A stretch of 64,000 nucleotides of DNA from Bog-756 sp963745955 (GTDB lineage Bacteria > Actinomycetota > Acidimicrobiia > Acidimicrobiales > RAAP-2): positions 186,001 to 250,000 of the forward strand of contig CAVUZI010000008.1 in NCBI GenBank assembly GCA_963745955.1, given 5' to 3'. A model generated the notes under the pieces. The model had not been told where the DNA came from, made no database searches, and saw only the letters and a program-made list of their open reading frames with translations. This document shows positions 7,677 through 17,052 of the stretch, piece after piece (position 1 is the first letter of the stretch; the number at the start of each line of letters is the position of its first letter). The position numbers were made by a program, and so were the translations under genes.

Positions 7677-10034
7677 TCAGCCGGATCCGGCGGTGAGGTC
7701 GTAGACGGTCACCCCGTCGACCGTCCGGGCGGTGAAGTGGCTGGTCACCCACGACTCGATCTGGGATGCGGGCGTGGTTCCCCCCGACCCGCCGCCGAAC
7801 CCGCTGCCGCCGCCGATGTAGTAGTGGATCTTCCCGTCGGCCACGTACCGTTCGAACTCGGCCAGGGTCGGGGCGGGGTCGGTCCCGTTGAACCCGCCGA
7901 TGGCCATGACCGGATCGCCGGTGGCCAGCTGGTAGCCCGATGCCGAGTTCGATCCCGTCGTGGCCGCCACCCACGAGTACCGGGAGGCGTTCGACCTGAG
8001 CAGCGCGGTGAGCTGCTTTCCCGGCGTCGAGCCGTTGAGGAGGCCACCGGCACCACCCGCCGGCACCCGGCCGCCGCCACCGGCGCCGAACCCGCCCGGC
8101 GCCCACCGGCACCGAGCCCCGGCACCCGACGCCCCACCGGCGCCGAAGCCGCCCGGCGCACCACCGGCGCCGAAGCCGCCGGCCGAGGCCCGCGGGAAGG
8201 AGCCCGGGGGGACGGTGAGCCCGTTGGGGAGCTTGGTGCCGTTGGGCAACGTGAACCCCTTGGGCAGGGTGATGCCGTTCCGGTGCCGCGCCCCGAACCC
8301 ACCACCACCGCCGAACCCACCCCGGCCGAAACCGCCGGACCCACCGGCCGGCCGAAACCGCCGGGACCGCCTCCGCCCTGGACGGGCGGACCGGCCGAGG
8401 GAATGGCTCCACTGTGCGGCGTCGCCGCCGTGTTCAGCGAGTAGGCCGCCGGGGCGGCGATGATCGAGGCGATGCCGAAGCCGGCGATGCCCGCAGCCAG
8501 CACTCCGCGGGCCCGGGGGACCAGGGCGACACCGAGCGCGGCGGCCAGGCCGACGGCCAGGATGACCCAGCGCAGTGCCGGGTACCAGGTGGGACTCCAT
8601 CCGAGGACCACGAACGCCCAGGCGATGCTGGCCAGGATGGCCGCGGCCAGGGCCAGCCGGGGGAAGAGCTCCTGACGCCGTCGCCACAGCGTCGATGCCC
8701 CCATGCCCACCAGTGCCCCGATCGCCGGGGCCAGCGCCACCGTGTAGTAGGGATGGATGATGCCGTGGGCGAAGCTGAACACGGCCCCGGTCAGCAGCAG
8801 CCATCCACCGAAGATGAGAAAGGCCGCTCGCACCCGATCGGTCCTCGGGGCCCGGCGGGTCAGCCACAGCACGGCGACGAGCCCGATCAGCGAGCCGGGG
8901 ATCAACCACGAGATCTGTCCGCCCATCGACGACAGGAACAGGCGGTTCCACCCGGTCGGGCCCCACATGCTCCCCGGCGACACCACGACCACCGACGCTG
9001 CCCGTCTCGTTGCCGGTCAGCCGGCCGAACCCGTTGTAGCCGAAGATGAGGTTGAGCTCCGAGTTGTTGGTCGAACCACCGACGTAGGGCCGGTCGGCGG
9101 CCGGGGTCAGTTGCACGGCCGCCACCCACCAACCGCCGGACAGGAGGAGCGCCACTCCGGCGTAGACCAGCTGCACGATCCGGCGCCCGAGCTTCGGTGG
9201 ACCGGCCAACAGATAGACGAGGGCCAGTACCGGCAGGATGATCAGGGCCTGGAGCATCTTGGTGATGAACCCGAACCCGATGAGCGCCCCGGCGAACACC
9301 ATCCACCGGCTCCGCCCGCTCTCGATCGCCCTGACGGTGACGTACGCCGCTGCGGTCAGGACGAGCGTGAGCATGGCGTCGGGATTGTTGTACCGGAACA
9401 TCAACGTGGCCACCGGGGTGAGGGCCAGGACCGCCCCGGCCAGCAGGGCTGCCCCCGGTGAGAACCAGCGGCGAACGGTGACGAAGAGCAGCCCGACGGT
9501 GGCCACTCCCTCCAGGGCCTGGGGTACGAGGATGCTCCACGCATTGACACCGAAGAGACGGGCGGAGATCTCCATCACCCACAACGAGGCGGGCGGCTTG
9601 TCGACGGTGATGAAGTTGGACGCGTCGAACGAGCCGAAGAAGAAGGCCTTCCAGCTCTTGGTCCCCGCCTGCACGGCCGCGGAGTAGAAGCTGTTGGCCC
9701 ATCCCGACCGGCCGAGGCCCCAGATGTAGAGGAACCCGGTGCCGACCAGCAGGACGACGAGGGCCGGGCGGACCCAGGCCGGATCCTGCGGCCGACCCCG
9801 TACCAGTCGCGACAGCCGACCCGAGGGAGGAGCCGGTGTCGGCGGGTCGGTGGCTGGTGCCCCGTTGCCCGGCCCGCCGGCACCGGCCTCCTCGACCGGC
9901 CTGTCGGGGGCCCAGCCGTACGGCGCCGGGTGGGAGGTTGGATCGGCGGCACCGGGATGCGCGGTGGTCGGATCGGTCGTGACCGCCGTCGGTCCGACGG
10001 TGGTGCCGTCGTTGTCGAGTTGCGTGCCGGTCAC
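7677..10034 (-). CDS. GT39-type membrane glycosyltransferase (YkcB-like), two frameshifts
   Basis: An ArnT/PMT-fold membrane glycosyltransferase like Bacillus YkcB, expected to transfer a sugar from a polyprenyl phosphate carrier on the outer membrane face. Motifs include ITVDKPPASLWVM, FRYNNPDAML and a multi-helix core, then a Gly-rich linker with repeated LPNG and a small C-terminal domain around SRYSWVAATTGSNSASGYQ. Frames change near 9000 and return near 8343, so the middle third (from VVVVSPGSMWGP through the helices to GGGGPGGFGR) is read in another frame. The two changes compensate, which suggests sequence errors. GTG at 10034 overlaps the TGA of the upstream GT2-GtrA gene as GTGA. That gene probably makes the donor for this enzyme. 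Confidence 0.8.
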   Translation of the reverse strand: MTGTQLDNDGTTVGPTAVTTDPTTAHPGAADPTSHPAPYGWAPDRPVEEAGAGGPGNGAPATDPPTPAPPSGRLSRLVRGRPQDPAWVRPALVVLLVGTGFLYIWGLGRSGWANSFYSAAVQAGTKSWKAFFFGSFDASNFITVDKPPASLWVMEISARLFGVNAWSILVPQALEGVATVGLLFVTVRRWFSPGAALLAGAVLALTPVATLMFRYNNPDAMLTLVLTAAAYVTVRAIESGRSRWMVFAGALIGFGFITKMLQALIILPVLALVYLLAGPPKLGRRIVQLVYAGVALLLSGGWWVAAVQLTPAADRPYVGGSTNNSELNLIFGYNGFGRLTGNETGSVGGRGVAGEHVGPDRVEPPVPVVDGRTDLVVDPRLADRARRRAVADPPGPEDRSGASGLSHLRWMAAADRGRVQLRPRHHPSLLHGGAGPGDRGTGGHGGIDAVATASGALPPAGPGRGHPGQHRLGVRGPRMESHLVPGTALGHPGRRPGRRARCRPGPPGPRSAGCGHRRLRHRLDHRRPGGLLAEHGGDAAQWSHSLGRSARPGRRRSRRFRPAGGSGGFGRGGFGGGGGFGARHRNGITLPKGFTLPNGTKLPNGLTVPPGSFPRASAGGFGAGGAPGGFGAGGASGAGARCRWAPGGFGAGGGGRVPAGGAGGLLNGSTPGKQLTALLRSNASRYSWVAATTGSNSASGYQLATGDPVMAIGGFNGTDPAPTLAEFERYVADGKIHYYIGGGSGFGGGSGGTTPASQIESWVTSHFTARTVDGVTVYDLTAGSG

Positions 10035-11428
10035 GACGGCCTCCACGCCGTCGAGGAAAGGGGCCCGGAGGTGCCCGGGCCGAAGGGCCCGGAACCGGTG
10101 GCCAGATGGGTCCCGAACTGCGGTCGGAACACCCAGTTGCGGAGGATGGCGAAGCGGATGACGGCGGCACCGGCATTGCCCACGGTCACCGCGCACAGCT
10201 CGGGGACCAGCGACCGCAATCCGAGGGCCCGGGTGACGGCCAACGCGCCCGTGGTGAAGACCAGGCTGACTCCGGTCAGGGCCGGCGCGGTGCCCATCCG
10301 ACGGCTCCGGTCGAGCCCGATGCCGGGCGACCCGGCCATGCCCCGGTGCGCGGCCGTGTTGCCCATGCTGCAGCCGATGATGGCCACCGCGTTGGCCAGG
10401 TAGCCACCCAGGCTGGGTTCGAGGGCTGCGAACGCGGCGGCGTGGGCCACGGTGCTGACGGCGCCCACCCCGGCGGACCGGAGCAGCTCGTCGGCGAAGA
10501 TCTCGGTGTCACCCGGTGCACCGGTTGCCGCCGGTCGGGTCGTGTCGACGGCAGTCAGGTTCGGCCTGCCGCCGGCTTCCCTGCCGGTCGACACGGACCC
10601 GGTGGTCGCAGTCGATGACGACGAGCTCCGATAGGGACGCGACATCGACGGCCGCAGGTGCGGTGCGCCGTCGGGCGCCGGTCGCCGTCCGAGCATCCGC
10701 CACACGCCTCGTAGATCGTCGAGCGCCGTGTGGAGCACGTCGACGCGGGAGTCCGTGTCGTCGACCCAGTCGACGGGTACCTCGTGGATGCGCAAGCCGA
10801 CCCGCTGCGCGGTGACCAGGACCTCGGTGTCGAAGAACCACTCGTCGTCCTCCACCAGTGGGAGCACCTCGGCCGCCGCGTCGCGGCGCAACGCCTTGAA
10901 TCCGCACTGCGCGTCGGTGCACGGGCTGCGAAGTGCGGATCGGAGCAGCAGATTGTAGGCACGGGAGATCATCTCGCGACGGGCGCCCCTGACCACATGG
11001 GATCCGGGGCCGAGCCTGGTCCCGATGGCCACGTCGCTGTGCCCCGAGAGGAGGGGAGCCACCAGCGGGAGGAGGGCGTCGAGTCCGGTGGCCAGGTCGA
11101 CGTCCATGTAGGCAACCACCGACGCGGTGCTTTTCGACCATGCCGCTCTCAGCGCTCGACCGCGGCCCTTCTGGTCGAGGTGGATGGCACCGACGCCGTC
11201 CATCGTGGATGCCAACTCCGTGGCGATCGGCCAGGTGCGGTCGGTGCTGGCGTTGTCGGCGATGGTGATGGTGGCGACGAACGGAAACGACGTGTCGAGG
11301 TAGGTCCGCAGCGCGGTGATGCTCCGGGCCAGCTGCTCGGCCTCGTTGTAGACGGGGATGACGATCTCCACGTCCGGGGCTGTCCGCGCGCCGGGGGATT
11401 GGTTGCGGGTGATGGGGACGACGCTCAT
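10031..11428 (-). CDS. GT2 polyprenyl-phosphate glycosyltransferase fused to a GtrA-like domain
   Basis: A 465-residue protein. Residues about 17-265 are a DPM1/YkcC-type GT2 domain (EIVIPVYNEAEQLARSI, ADNASTDRT, YMDVDLATG, DAQCGFKALRR) that would load a sugar onto undecaprenyl or decaprenyl phosphate. A low-complexity Ser/Thr/Arg linker follows, then at about 320-450 four hydrophobic helices resembling GtrA (VTVGNAGAAVIRFAILRNWVF), a family thought to help flip the lipid-linked sugar. ATG at 11428 is chosen because the GT2 core begins shortly after; upstream in-frame sequence is Pro/Arg-rich and not conserved in character. The stop overlaps the GT39 gene by GTGA, so the two form a donor-maker and transferase pair. 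Confidence 0.85.
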   Translation of the reverse strand: MSVVPITRNQSPGARTAPDVEIVIPVYNEAEQLARSITALRTYLDTSFPFVATITIADNASTDRTWPIATELASTMDGVGAIHLDQKGRGRALRAAWSKSTASVVAYMDVDLATGLDALLPLVAPLLSGHSDVAIGTRLGPGSHVVRGARREMISRAYNLLLRSALRSPCTDAQCGFKALRRDAAAEVLPLVEDDEWFFDTEVLVTAQRVGLRIHEVPVDWVDDTDSRVDVLHTALDDLRGVWRMLGRRPAPDGAPHLRPSMSRPYRSSSSSTATTGSVSTGREAGGRPNLTAVDTTRPAATGAPGDTEIFADELLRSAGVGAVSTVAHAAAFAALEPSLGGYLANAVAIIGCSMGNTAAHRGMAGSPGIGLDRSRRMGTAPALTGVSLVFTTGALAVTRALGLRSLVPELCAVTVGNAGAAVIRFAILRNWVFRPQFGTHLATGSGPFGPGTSGPLSSTAWRPS

Positions 11429-11622
11429 GCCACGGACGATGTCAGGTCGAGATGGGGTCCCGATGGGAATCGGCTGTGAGTTCGATGAGAACGTGGCGGT
11501 CGGCACGGCTTTCGGCACCGACACGCTCAATTCCAGGCCTACAGCTGGAGCCACTCCCGCGCTCCAGCAGGGGATCACTCCCGTCGGTTGAGCCGCGCCC
11601 GGCCCGCGCCCGGGCCCGGGGG

Positions 11623-13020
11623 TCACTCCCGGCGGTCGAGCGGGGGCTGGTCGAACCGCTGGTCGAACGGCGGCGGGCCGGTGCCCGGCGGCGGGGCCTT
11701 GGCCTTCGGCCTGCGTTTGGGTCTCGGTCGCTTCGGGGTGACCGGGTGCTCGGGGGCGGTCCACACCCACCCGTCGGGGGTCCTGGTCAGCTCGAACCCG
11801 TGATGGGTGCGGTCCAGGTGGTGCCGGTGACAGAGCCTGGCCAAATTGTCGAGGGCGGTGAGGCCGCCGTTGGCGAAGTCGGTGACCCAGTGGTCGTTCT
11901 CCAGTCCCAGGCGGGCGTCACAGCGGGGCACCACACACCTCGGGTCCCGGAGGAGGAGGGCCGACCGGATCCGCTTGGGCACGTGGCGTCCGGCCGAGTA
12001 GACGGTGGTGACGTCGGTGCCCTTGGCCACGAGCACCTCCACCAGGGCCTGGCCCAACAGCTCCCGGGCGTACCGGACGGCCACCGGGCCCACCCCGGGG
12101 ATCTCACAACGCTCCTGGTCGCCCACCGAGCCCCGGCGCAGGGCCTCCAGGTCCACCACCACCGAGACGGTGGCGCTGGGGTCGGGGGTGGGTCTGTGCG
12201 GTGCCGTGCCGTCTCCGTCCCCGTGCTGGGTCAGGATCCCCTGTCCGGTGAGGGCCACCAGGGCATCGGCCCGGTAGGCGTCTGGGGTCTCGAAGCGGCC
12301 CTCCCGGCGGGCCCGGTCGAACTGCCGGTCGGTCTCTGCCTCCAAGGCGGCCACCAGGCCGGCCCCGGCCTCGGGGGCCAGCACGGCGAGGAGGCGGAAG
12401 GCCCCGTCGTCGTCGGTCCAGGTCAGACACCTGCGGTCCTGGTGCAGCTTCTCGAAGTGGCGGGCCTCGGCCTCGTGCGAGCGTCCGGCCACCTTGGCCC
12501 GCTGGCACCGCTCTTTCAGGGTGGCCTCGGAGTCGGACTCGGCACTGCCGACCAGTTCGGCCTCTTTCGCCGGGTTGACCTTCAAGGCGTCGGACACCCG
12601 GGCGGCCCGTCGGCGGGACAGCTTCCCGGCCCGGAACGACTCGGCCAGCCCGGGCTGGCCGGTGAGGGCCTCCCCCAGACGGATCTGGTCCTTCGCCTCG
12701 GCCAGCGAGTCCCCGGTGGTGGCGGACAAGAACTCGGCCGCCGAGCGGTGGCCGGTGCGGGCGAAGTGGCTGCCCTGGGCCAGGCGGGCGGCCAACCCGG
12801 TCTTGTGGGCCTGCACCACCCGCTCGTGGCGGGTGAGCCGGCTCACCACACGGGCTGCGTCCTCTGTCGAACAGCACGCCGGGTCGAAGGCGTCGAGGGC
12901 AGCGTCGGCGGCGTCGAGAAGGGCGAACAGGCCCTGGGGTTCGGTCTGGTCGGAACCGGTCTGTTCCGAACCGGTCTGCTCGGTCTGCGACTGCTCGGTC
13001 TGTGGGGCGATCACGGCCAT
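11623..13020 (-). CDS. DUF222 / HNH endonuclease (13E12 repeat type)
   Basis: A 465-residue protein of the actinobacterial 13E12 family. The N-terminal DUF222 helical region (about residues 35-300) is followed by a C-terminal HNH domain: CVVPRCDARLGLENDHWV, then LARLCHRHHLDRTHHGF near 385-425, with the expected metal-binding Cys pairs and His residues. The N-terminus carries short TEQ(T)GS repeats and the C-terminus is Pro/Lys-rich. ATG at 13020 opens the frame. Such genes are multicopy in many actinobacteria, and their role (nuclease, possibly of mobile origin) is not settled. It lies between the GT pair and a two-component system and shows no link to either. Confidence 0.88.
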   Translation of the reverse strand: MAVIAPQTEQSQTEQTGSEQTGSDQTEPQGLFALLDAADAALDAFDPACCSTEDAARVVSRLTRHERVVQAHKTGLAARLAQGSHFARTGHRSAAEFLSATTGDSLAEAKDQIRLGEALTGQPGLAESFRAGKLSRRRAARVSDALKVNPAKEAELVGSAESDSEATLKERCQRAKVAGRSHEAEARHFEKLHQDRRCLTWTDDDGAFRLLAVLAPEAGAGLVAALEAETDRQFDRARREGRFETPDAYRADALVALTGQGILTQHGDGDGTAPHRPTPDPSATVSVVVDLEALRRGSVGDQERCEIPGVGPVAVRYARELLGQALVEVLVAKGTDVTTVYSAGRHVPKRIRSALLLRDPRCVVPRCDARLGLENDHWVTDFANGGLTALDNLARLCHRHHLDRTHHGFELTRTPDGWVWTAPEHPVTPKRPRPKRRPKAKAPPPGTGPPPFDQRFDQPPLDRRE

Positions 13021-13086
13021 GTCACAGGATGGCAGGGGGGTGTGACGCGAAGGAGAGAGGGGCTCTGGATGCGGGTGCCCACCACG

Positions 13087-14691
13087 CTAAGAGACCGCGG
13101 TGCCGCGAGGAAGATCAGTGTCGTTCACCCGGCCGGCCACTGGGGCCGGTGCGGTGGGTTTCGCCGAGGTCATCGGTGTGATGGGGAGGTACACGACGAA
13201 GGTGGTACCGGCACCGATCTGAGCCTGCGCGGAAACCGTGCCCCCATGGGCGGCGACGATGGCGCTCACGATCGAGAGCCCGAGGCCTGCGCCCCCGTGT
13301 GCTCGAGAGCGCGACGGATCGGAGCGATAGAACCGCTCGAACACGTGCTCGGCCTGCTCGGGATCCATGCCCGGCCCGTTGTCTGCCACCGTGATCGTGG
13401 CGCCGGCATCGTCGCCGTCCACGGTGACCCGGGCTTCGGTGCCCGGTGGGGTGTGGGCCCGGACGTTCCCGAGCAGGTTGTCGACCACCTGGCGGAGGCT
13501 GGTGGGGTCACCCATCACCTCGATCGGCCGGGACGCCTCGAAGGTGACCGGCCATTCCGGCCCCACCGTGGAGGCGGTGTGGACCGCCTCCGCACACATG
13601 GCCACCAGGTCGACCGACCGTTGCTCCATCGGACGGCCCTCGTCCAGACGGGCCAGCAGCAGCAGGTCGGCGACCAGATGCTCCATCCTGGTCGTCTCCG
13701 TCCGGATCCCGCCCATCAGCCGCTCGAGATCGGCCTTCTGCTCGGAGGCGCCGCGTCCGAACAGCTCGGCGTAGGCGGAGATGGCGGCGATGGGGGTGCG
13801 GAGCTCGTGCGACGCGTCGGCCACGAACCGGCGCAGCTGCTGCTCCGAGGCGCGGAGGCGGCGCTCCGAAGCGAGTCGGGCACTGAAGGCGGACTCGATG
13901 CGGGTGAGCATGACATTGAGGGTGCGAGCCAGCCGACCGACCTCGGTGGTCTCGTTCTCACCGGGAACACGCTCGGTGAGGTTGCCGTCGGCGATGGACT
14001 CGGCCGTCCGCTCCATGTCGCGCAAGGGCCGCAGGCCGATCCGCACCAGGTAGAAGCCGCCGACCAGGGCGAGCAGGACGGCAGCGCCGGTGACGGCAAG
14101 CTCGATGATCAGCAATTGGTGGAGGGTGCCGACGATGTCCCCCAGCGGCTGGGCCACGATGAGGAGGTCCCCGTTGTCGAGGACCGAGGCGCGTACCCGA
14201 AAGGTCGGACCGCCGCTCTTGGTGGCCGGCGCGGTGAAGTACGTGACCTTCTCGCCGTTCGACTGGGTGGCGAACCCGGTCACGGTCTGGGGGATCTGCG
14301 GCATGTAGTTGACGCCGCCGACATTGGCCGCACAGCGCTGTGAATCGACGACGCCTCCGGAAGGGGCCCGTACCTCCACCGCCTGCACCTCGACGGCGTT
14401 GACGGGCGGCACCGAGTCGTCACCACCACCACCGCCACCGCCACCACCACCACCACCCGCACCTCCACCGGGTAGGCCCGGGCCGGGGGCGATGCCCGAG
14501 ACGGCATAGCAGGAGAGAAGCCGGCCACTGTCGACCCAGCTCTCGTACTCTGCGTGGGACGCCTCGAGCTGTTGGTCTATCCGCTGATAGAGGAACGACT
14601 CGAGCGCCGAGTAGGTGACCACGTCGGCGATGGCCAGGGCCAGCATGGCAATGACGCCGATGGCGATCAGCAGTCGGGTCCGCAGGGACAC
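13087..14691 (-). CDS. Sensor histidine kinase with a poly-glycine tract in the sensor domain
   Basis: A 534-residue membrane kinase of the OmpR/PhoR-partner class. Order: helix at about 7-28; extracytoplasmic sensor to about 190 containing an uninterrupted Gly tract near 79-90; second helix 192-218; HAMP to about 270; HisKA with SHELRTP (phospho-His near residue 295); HATPase with N-box VDNLLGNVRAH, G1 DNGPGMD and G2 GGAGLGLSIV. It would autophosphorylate on a signal and pass phosphate to the response regulator whose stop lies 4 bp upstream. Start is GTG at 14691. The Gly tract is encoded by GGT/GGC repeats at 14421-14455, a possible slippage site that would change length in frame. Confidence 0.92.
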   Translation of the reverse strand: MSLRTRLLIAIGVIAMLALAIADVVTYSALESFLYQRIDQQLEASHAEYESWVDSGRLLSCYAVSGIAPGPGLPGGGAGGGGGGGGGGGGDDSVPPVNAVEVQAVEVRAPSGGVVDSQRCAANVGGVNYMPQIPQTVTGFATQSNGEKVTYFTAPATKSGGPTFRVRASVLDNGDLLIVAQPLGDIVGTLHQLLIIELAVTGAAVLLALVGGFYLVRIGLRPLRDMERTAESIADGNLTERVPGENETTEVGRLARTLNVMLTRIESAFSARLASERRLRASEQQLRRFVADASHELRTPIAAISAYAELFGRGASEQKADLERLMGGIRTETTRMEHLVADLLLLARLDEGRPMEQRSVDLVAMCAEAVHTASTVGPEWPVTFEASRPIEVMGDPTSLRQVVDNLLGNVRAHTPPGTEARVTVDGDDAGATITVADNGPGMDPEQAEHVFERFYRSDPSRSRAHGGAGLGLSIVSAIVAAHGGTVSAQAQIGAGTTFVVYLPITPMTSAKPTAPAPVAGRVNDTDLPRGTAVS

Positions 14692-14695
14692 TGGC

Positions 14696-15397
14696 TTACG
14701 TCGCTACCGGCTCACGCAGTGCGTAGCCCACCAGTCGCACCGTGTGGATGACCGGTGGACCGACGGCCTCGAGCTTCTTGCGGAGATAACTGACATAGGT
14801 CTCGACCACGTTGCCGTCCCCGCCGAAGTCGTAGTGCCACACATGGTCGAGGATCTGGGCCTTGGACAGCACGTGGCGGGGGTTGAGGAGGAAGAACCGG
14901 AGCAGATTGAATTCCGTGGCCGTGAGCGCGATCGGTTGTCCGGCCCGGGTGACCTCGTGGGCGCTCTCGTCCATCTCGATGTCGGCGAACCGGAGCAACC
15001 CCTCGTCCTCGGGCTCGCTCCCGACCCGGCGCAGGATGGCGTGCACGCGGGCCACGATCTCGGCCAGCGCGAAGGGCTTGGTCACGTAGTCGTCGCCCCC
15101 CACGGTGAGACCGGCCACCTTGTCTTCGACGGCGTCGCGAGCGGTCAGGAAGAGGATCGGGACGCGGATGCCGTCGGCCCGCAGTCTCCGGGTGACCTCG
15201 AGGCCGTCGAGGTCGGGGAGCATGACATCCAACACGATGAGATCGGGTGGGTGCTCCTGTGCCGCGGCCAGAGCCAGCCGTCCGTTGACGGCCTCGTCCA
15301 CTCCGAACCCCTCGTAGCGGAGGGAGGTGGACACGGCGTCGACGATCGAGGGCTCATCGTCGACGACCAGAATTCGCTGACTGCGGGTCGGCACCAC
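14696..15397 (-). CDS. OmpR/PhoB-family response regulator
   Basis: A 233-residue response regulator. The receiver domain shows the acidic pair in VVDDEPS, the phospho-acceptor Asp near residue 57 in LIVLDVMLPDLDG, and Lys in DDYVTKPFAL. The C-terminal winged helix contains LTATEFNLLRFFLLN, VLSKAQILDHVW and VETYVSYLRKKL, typical of PhoB-like DNA binding. GTG at 15397 is preferred because AGGAGG lies 9 nt upstream; a second GTG follows directly. The frame is open to 15487, but that extension lacks a ribosome site. The kinase gene follows after 4 bp, so they form a standard regulator-kinase operon. Targets are unknown; the divergent electron-transfer operon is a candidate. Confidence 0.93.
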   Translation of the reverse strand: MVPTRSQRILVVDDEPSIVDAVSTSLRYEGFGVDEAVNGRLALAAAQEHPPDLIVLDVMLPDLDGLEVTRRLRADGIRVPILFLTARDAVEDKVAGLTVGGDDYVTKPFALAEIVARVHAILRRVGSEPEDEGLLRFADIEMDESAHEVTRAGQPIALTATEFNLLRFFLLNPRHVLSKAQILDHVWHYDFGGDGNVVETYVSYLRKKLEAVGPPVIHTVRLVGYALREPVAT

Positions 15398-15655
15398 GTG
15401 CTCGCTCCTCCTGGAGGTCCGTATGGGGCATGGATCTGGGTACCGCACCAGCATCGCACCTGGTCTTGGACGTGACATGTGATCCACCTGTGAGTTGCCT
15501 GTGAGCCCATCCGCGGGGTCGTCCGGGATTCACAGACAGCTCTCAGGTGGGATCAAGCTGGCACTTGAGTCGGCCGTGTCCAATGGCCGGGACGAACCGA
15601 ACACCTGTCCCACCGCACACAGAGCTCACGACGAGCCTCCACGAAAGGCAACGAC

Positions 15656-16040
15656 ATGGCACCGCACCACCGGCAATCGGATCAGATCGGCCCTCGGGCC
15701 CGCCGGGCGAGGGACACGGCCCGGGTCCGGGTCCGCCGGACCACCGCCCTGATCGGTGTCGCCGCCACCACCGCCGCCGTCGGCCTCGGGGTGCTGGCTG
15801 CCTCGGACACCACGGCGCACTCGGCCGACGCCACCACCGGGAGGGCCACCTCGACGTCGGCGTCGGCCCCGAGCACCACGCCCACGACCGCTGTCAAGGG
15901 CGCGGCCACCACGGCGACGACCGCCGACCCGGGCACGGCCACCACGGCCACGCACGGCCACCACGGCCACCACGGCGACGACCGCGGCCCCGACGACCTC
16001 GTCGGCCGGTCGGGCGACCACGACGTCGGGCCAGTCATGA
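15656..16040 (+). CDS. Small secreted or anchored Thr/Ala-rich protein, probable frameshift
   Basis: First gene of a tightly packed operon. The protein starts with a basic stretch and one hydrophobic helix (TTALIGVAATTAAVGLGVLAA), followed by a Thr/Ser/Ala-rich, mucin-like tail, so it is probably exported or anchored outside. In the start frame the tail turns to HGHHGHHGDD, whereas the next frame reads ATTATTAAPTTSSAG and stops at 16040. A base change near 15950 therefore seems likely. With that stop, TGA overlaps the ApbE ATG at 16037 as ATGA, matching the rest of the operon. ATG at 15656 follows GAAAGG. Its position before ApbE suggests a flavin-transfer or electron-transfer partner, but no flavinylation motif is visible. 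Confidence 0.5.
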
Positions 16041-17052
16041 CCCCCGCCCTGACCGGGACCGGCACCGATCTCGACCACGACACCCCGATCGCCCTCCGTT
16101 CCATGCGGGCCATCGGCACCACCGCCGCGGTTGCCGTCACCGATGCCGATTGCGCCGACGAGGCACTGGCGCTGCTGGCGGAGGATCTCCGGGCCCTCGA
16201 CGACACGTGTAGCCGGTTCCGACCCGACTCGGAGCTCCGGTGGCTCGAGGGAGTCAGCGAGGGACGGCCCGTCGTGGTCAGCCCACTGCTCTTCGACGTC
16301 GTCGAGGTGGCCTGCGTGGTCGCGGTGCAGACCGCGGGCATCGTCGACCCGACCGTCGGCTCCGCCCTCGTCGAGCTGGGCTACGACCGCGACTTCGACG
16401 ACGTGGCGGGCCACGGCATGGCCACCGGGTTCACGCCGGCGCCCGCCCCCGGCTGGTGGCAGGTCAGGCTCGACCGGGAAGACCACACCCTGGCCATCCC
16501 GGCAGGAGTCCACCTCGACGTCGGGCGCCACCGCCAAGGCCCTGGCCGCGGACCGGTCCGCCGGTCGTCTTGCCTCGAACCTCGGGTGCGGCGCCCTGGT
16601 CAACCTGGGCGGCGATGTGGCGGTGGCGGGCACCACCCCGACCGGGGGGTGGGCCGTCGGGATCGCACCGCGGTGCACCACCCCACTCGACTCGGTCGAC
16701 CAGGTGGTGGCGGTCCACGCCGGAGGACTGGCCACCTCGGGGACCACGGCGCGCACGTGGGTCCGCGACGGTCGCGTCGTGCACCACATCATCGACCCCT
16801 GGACCGGTGAACCGGCGCGGCCGGTGTGGTCCCTGGTCTCGACGACCGCCCCGAGCTGCGTGGAGGCCAACGCGTGGAGCACCGCCGCCGTGGTCTGGGG
16901 CGACGACGCGGTGGGGGCGCTCACCGACGCCGGTGTACCGGCGAGGCTCGTGGACACCTCCGGTGGGATCACCTACGTCGGTGGCTGGCCGCCGGACACC
17001 GACCGGCCACCACGGCCGTCCCGTCGGCGCCGAGCTCCGGACGGGGCAGTGA
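16037..17052 (+). CDS. apbE: ApbE-family FAD:protein FMN transferase-like protein, frameshifted
   Basis: An ApbE-type protein, which transfers FMN from FAD onto a Thr of partner proteins in extracytoplasmic electron transport. Visible motifs in order are RSMRAIGTTA, CSRFRPDSEL, VDPTVGSAL, VGATAKALAADR, CGALVNLGGDVAV, HHIIDPWTGEPA and NAWSTAAVV, all characteristic. One extra base near 16524 splits HLDVG from ATAKAL. Near the end the frame runs without a stop into the next gene; a further change around 17000-17040 would place TGA at 17050-17052, overlapping the next ATG as TGATG. A genuine fusion to the membrane protein cannot be excluded. No signal peptide is obvious, unless the preceding small gene is really its N-terminus. 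Confidence 0.72.

Noticed and set aside
6064..7704. A 546-codon plus-strand open frame opposite the acyl-CoA dehydrogenase
   Set aside because: Antisense shadow of a conserved enzyme; no ribosome site and no motif.
11452..14343. A 963-codon plus-strand open frame opposite the HNH nuclease and kinase genes
   Set aside because: It is the antisense shadow of two well-supported minus-strand genes; its product is Gly/His/Val-rich with no domain, an effect of high GC.
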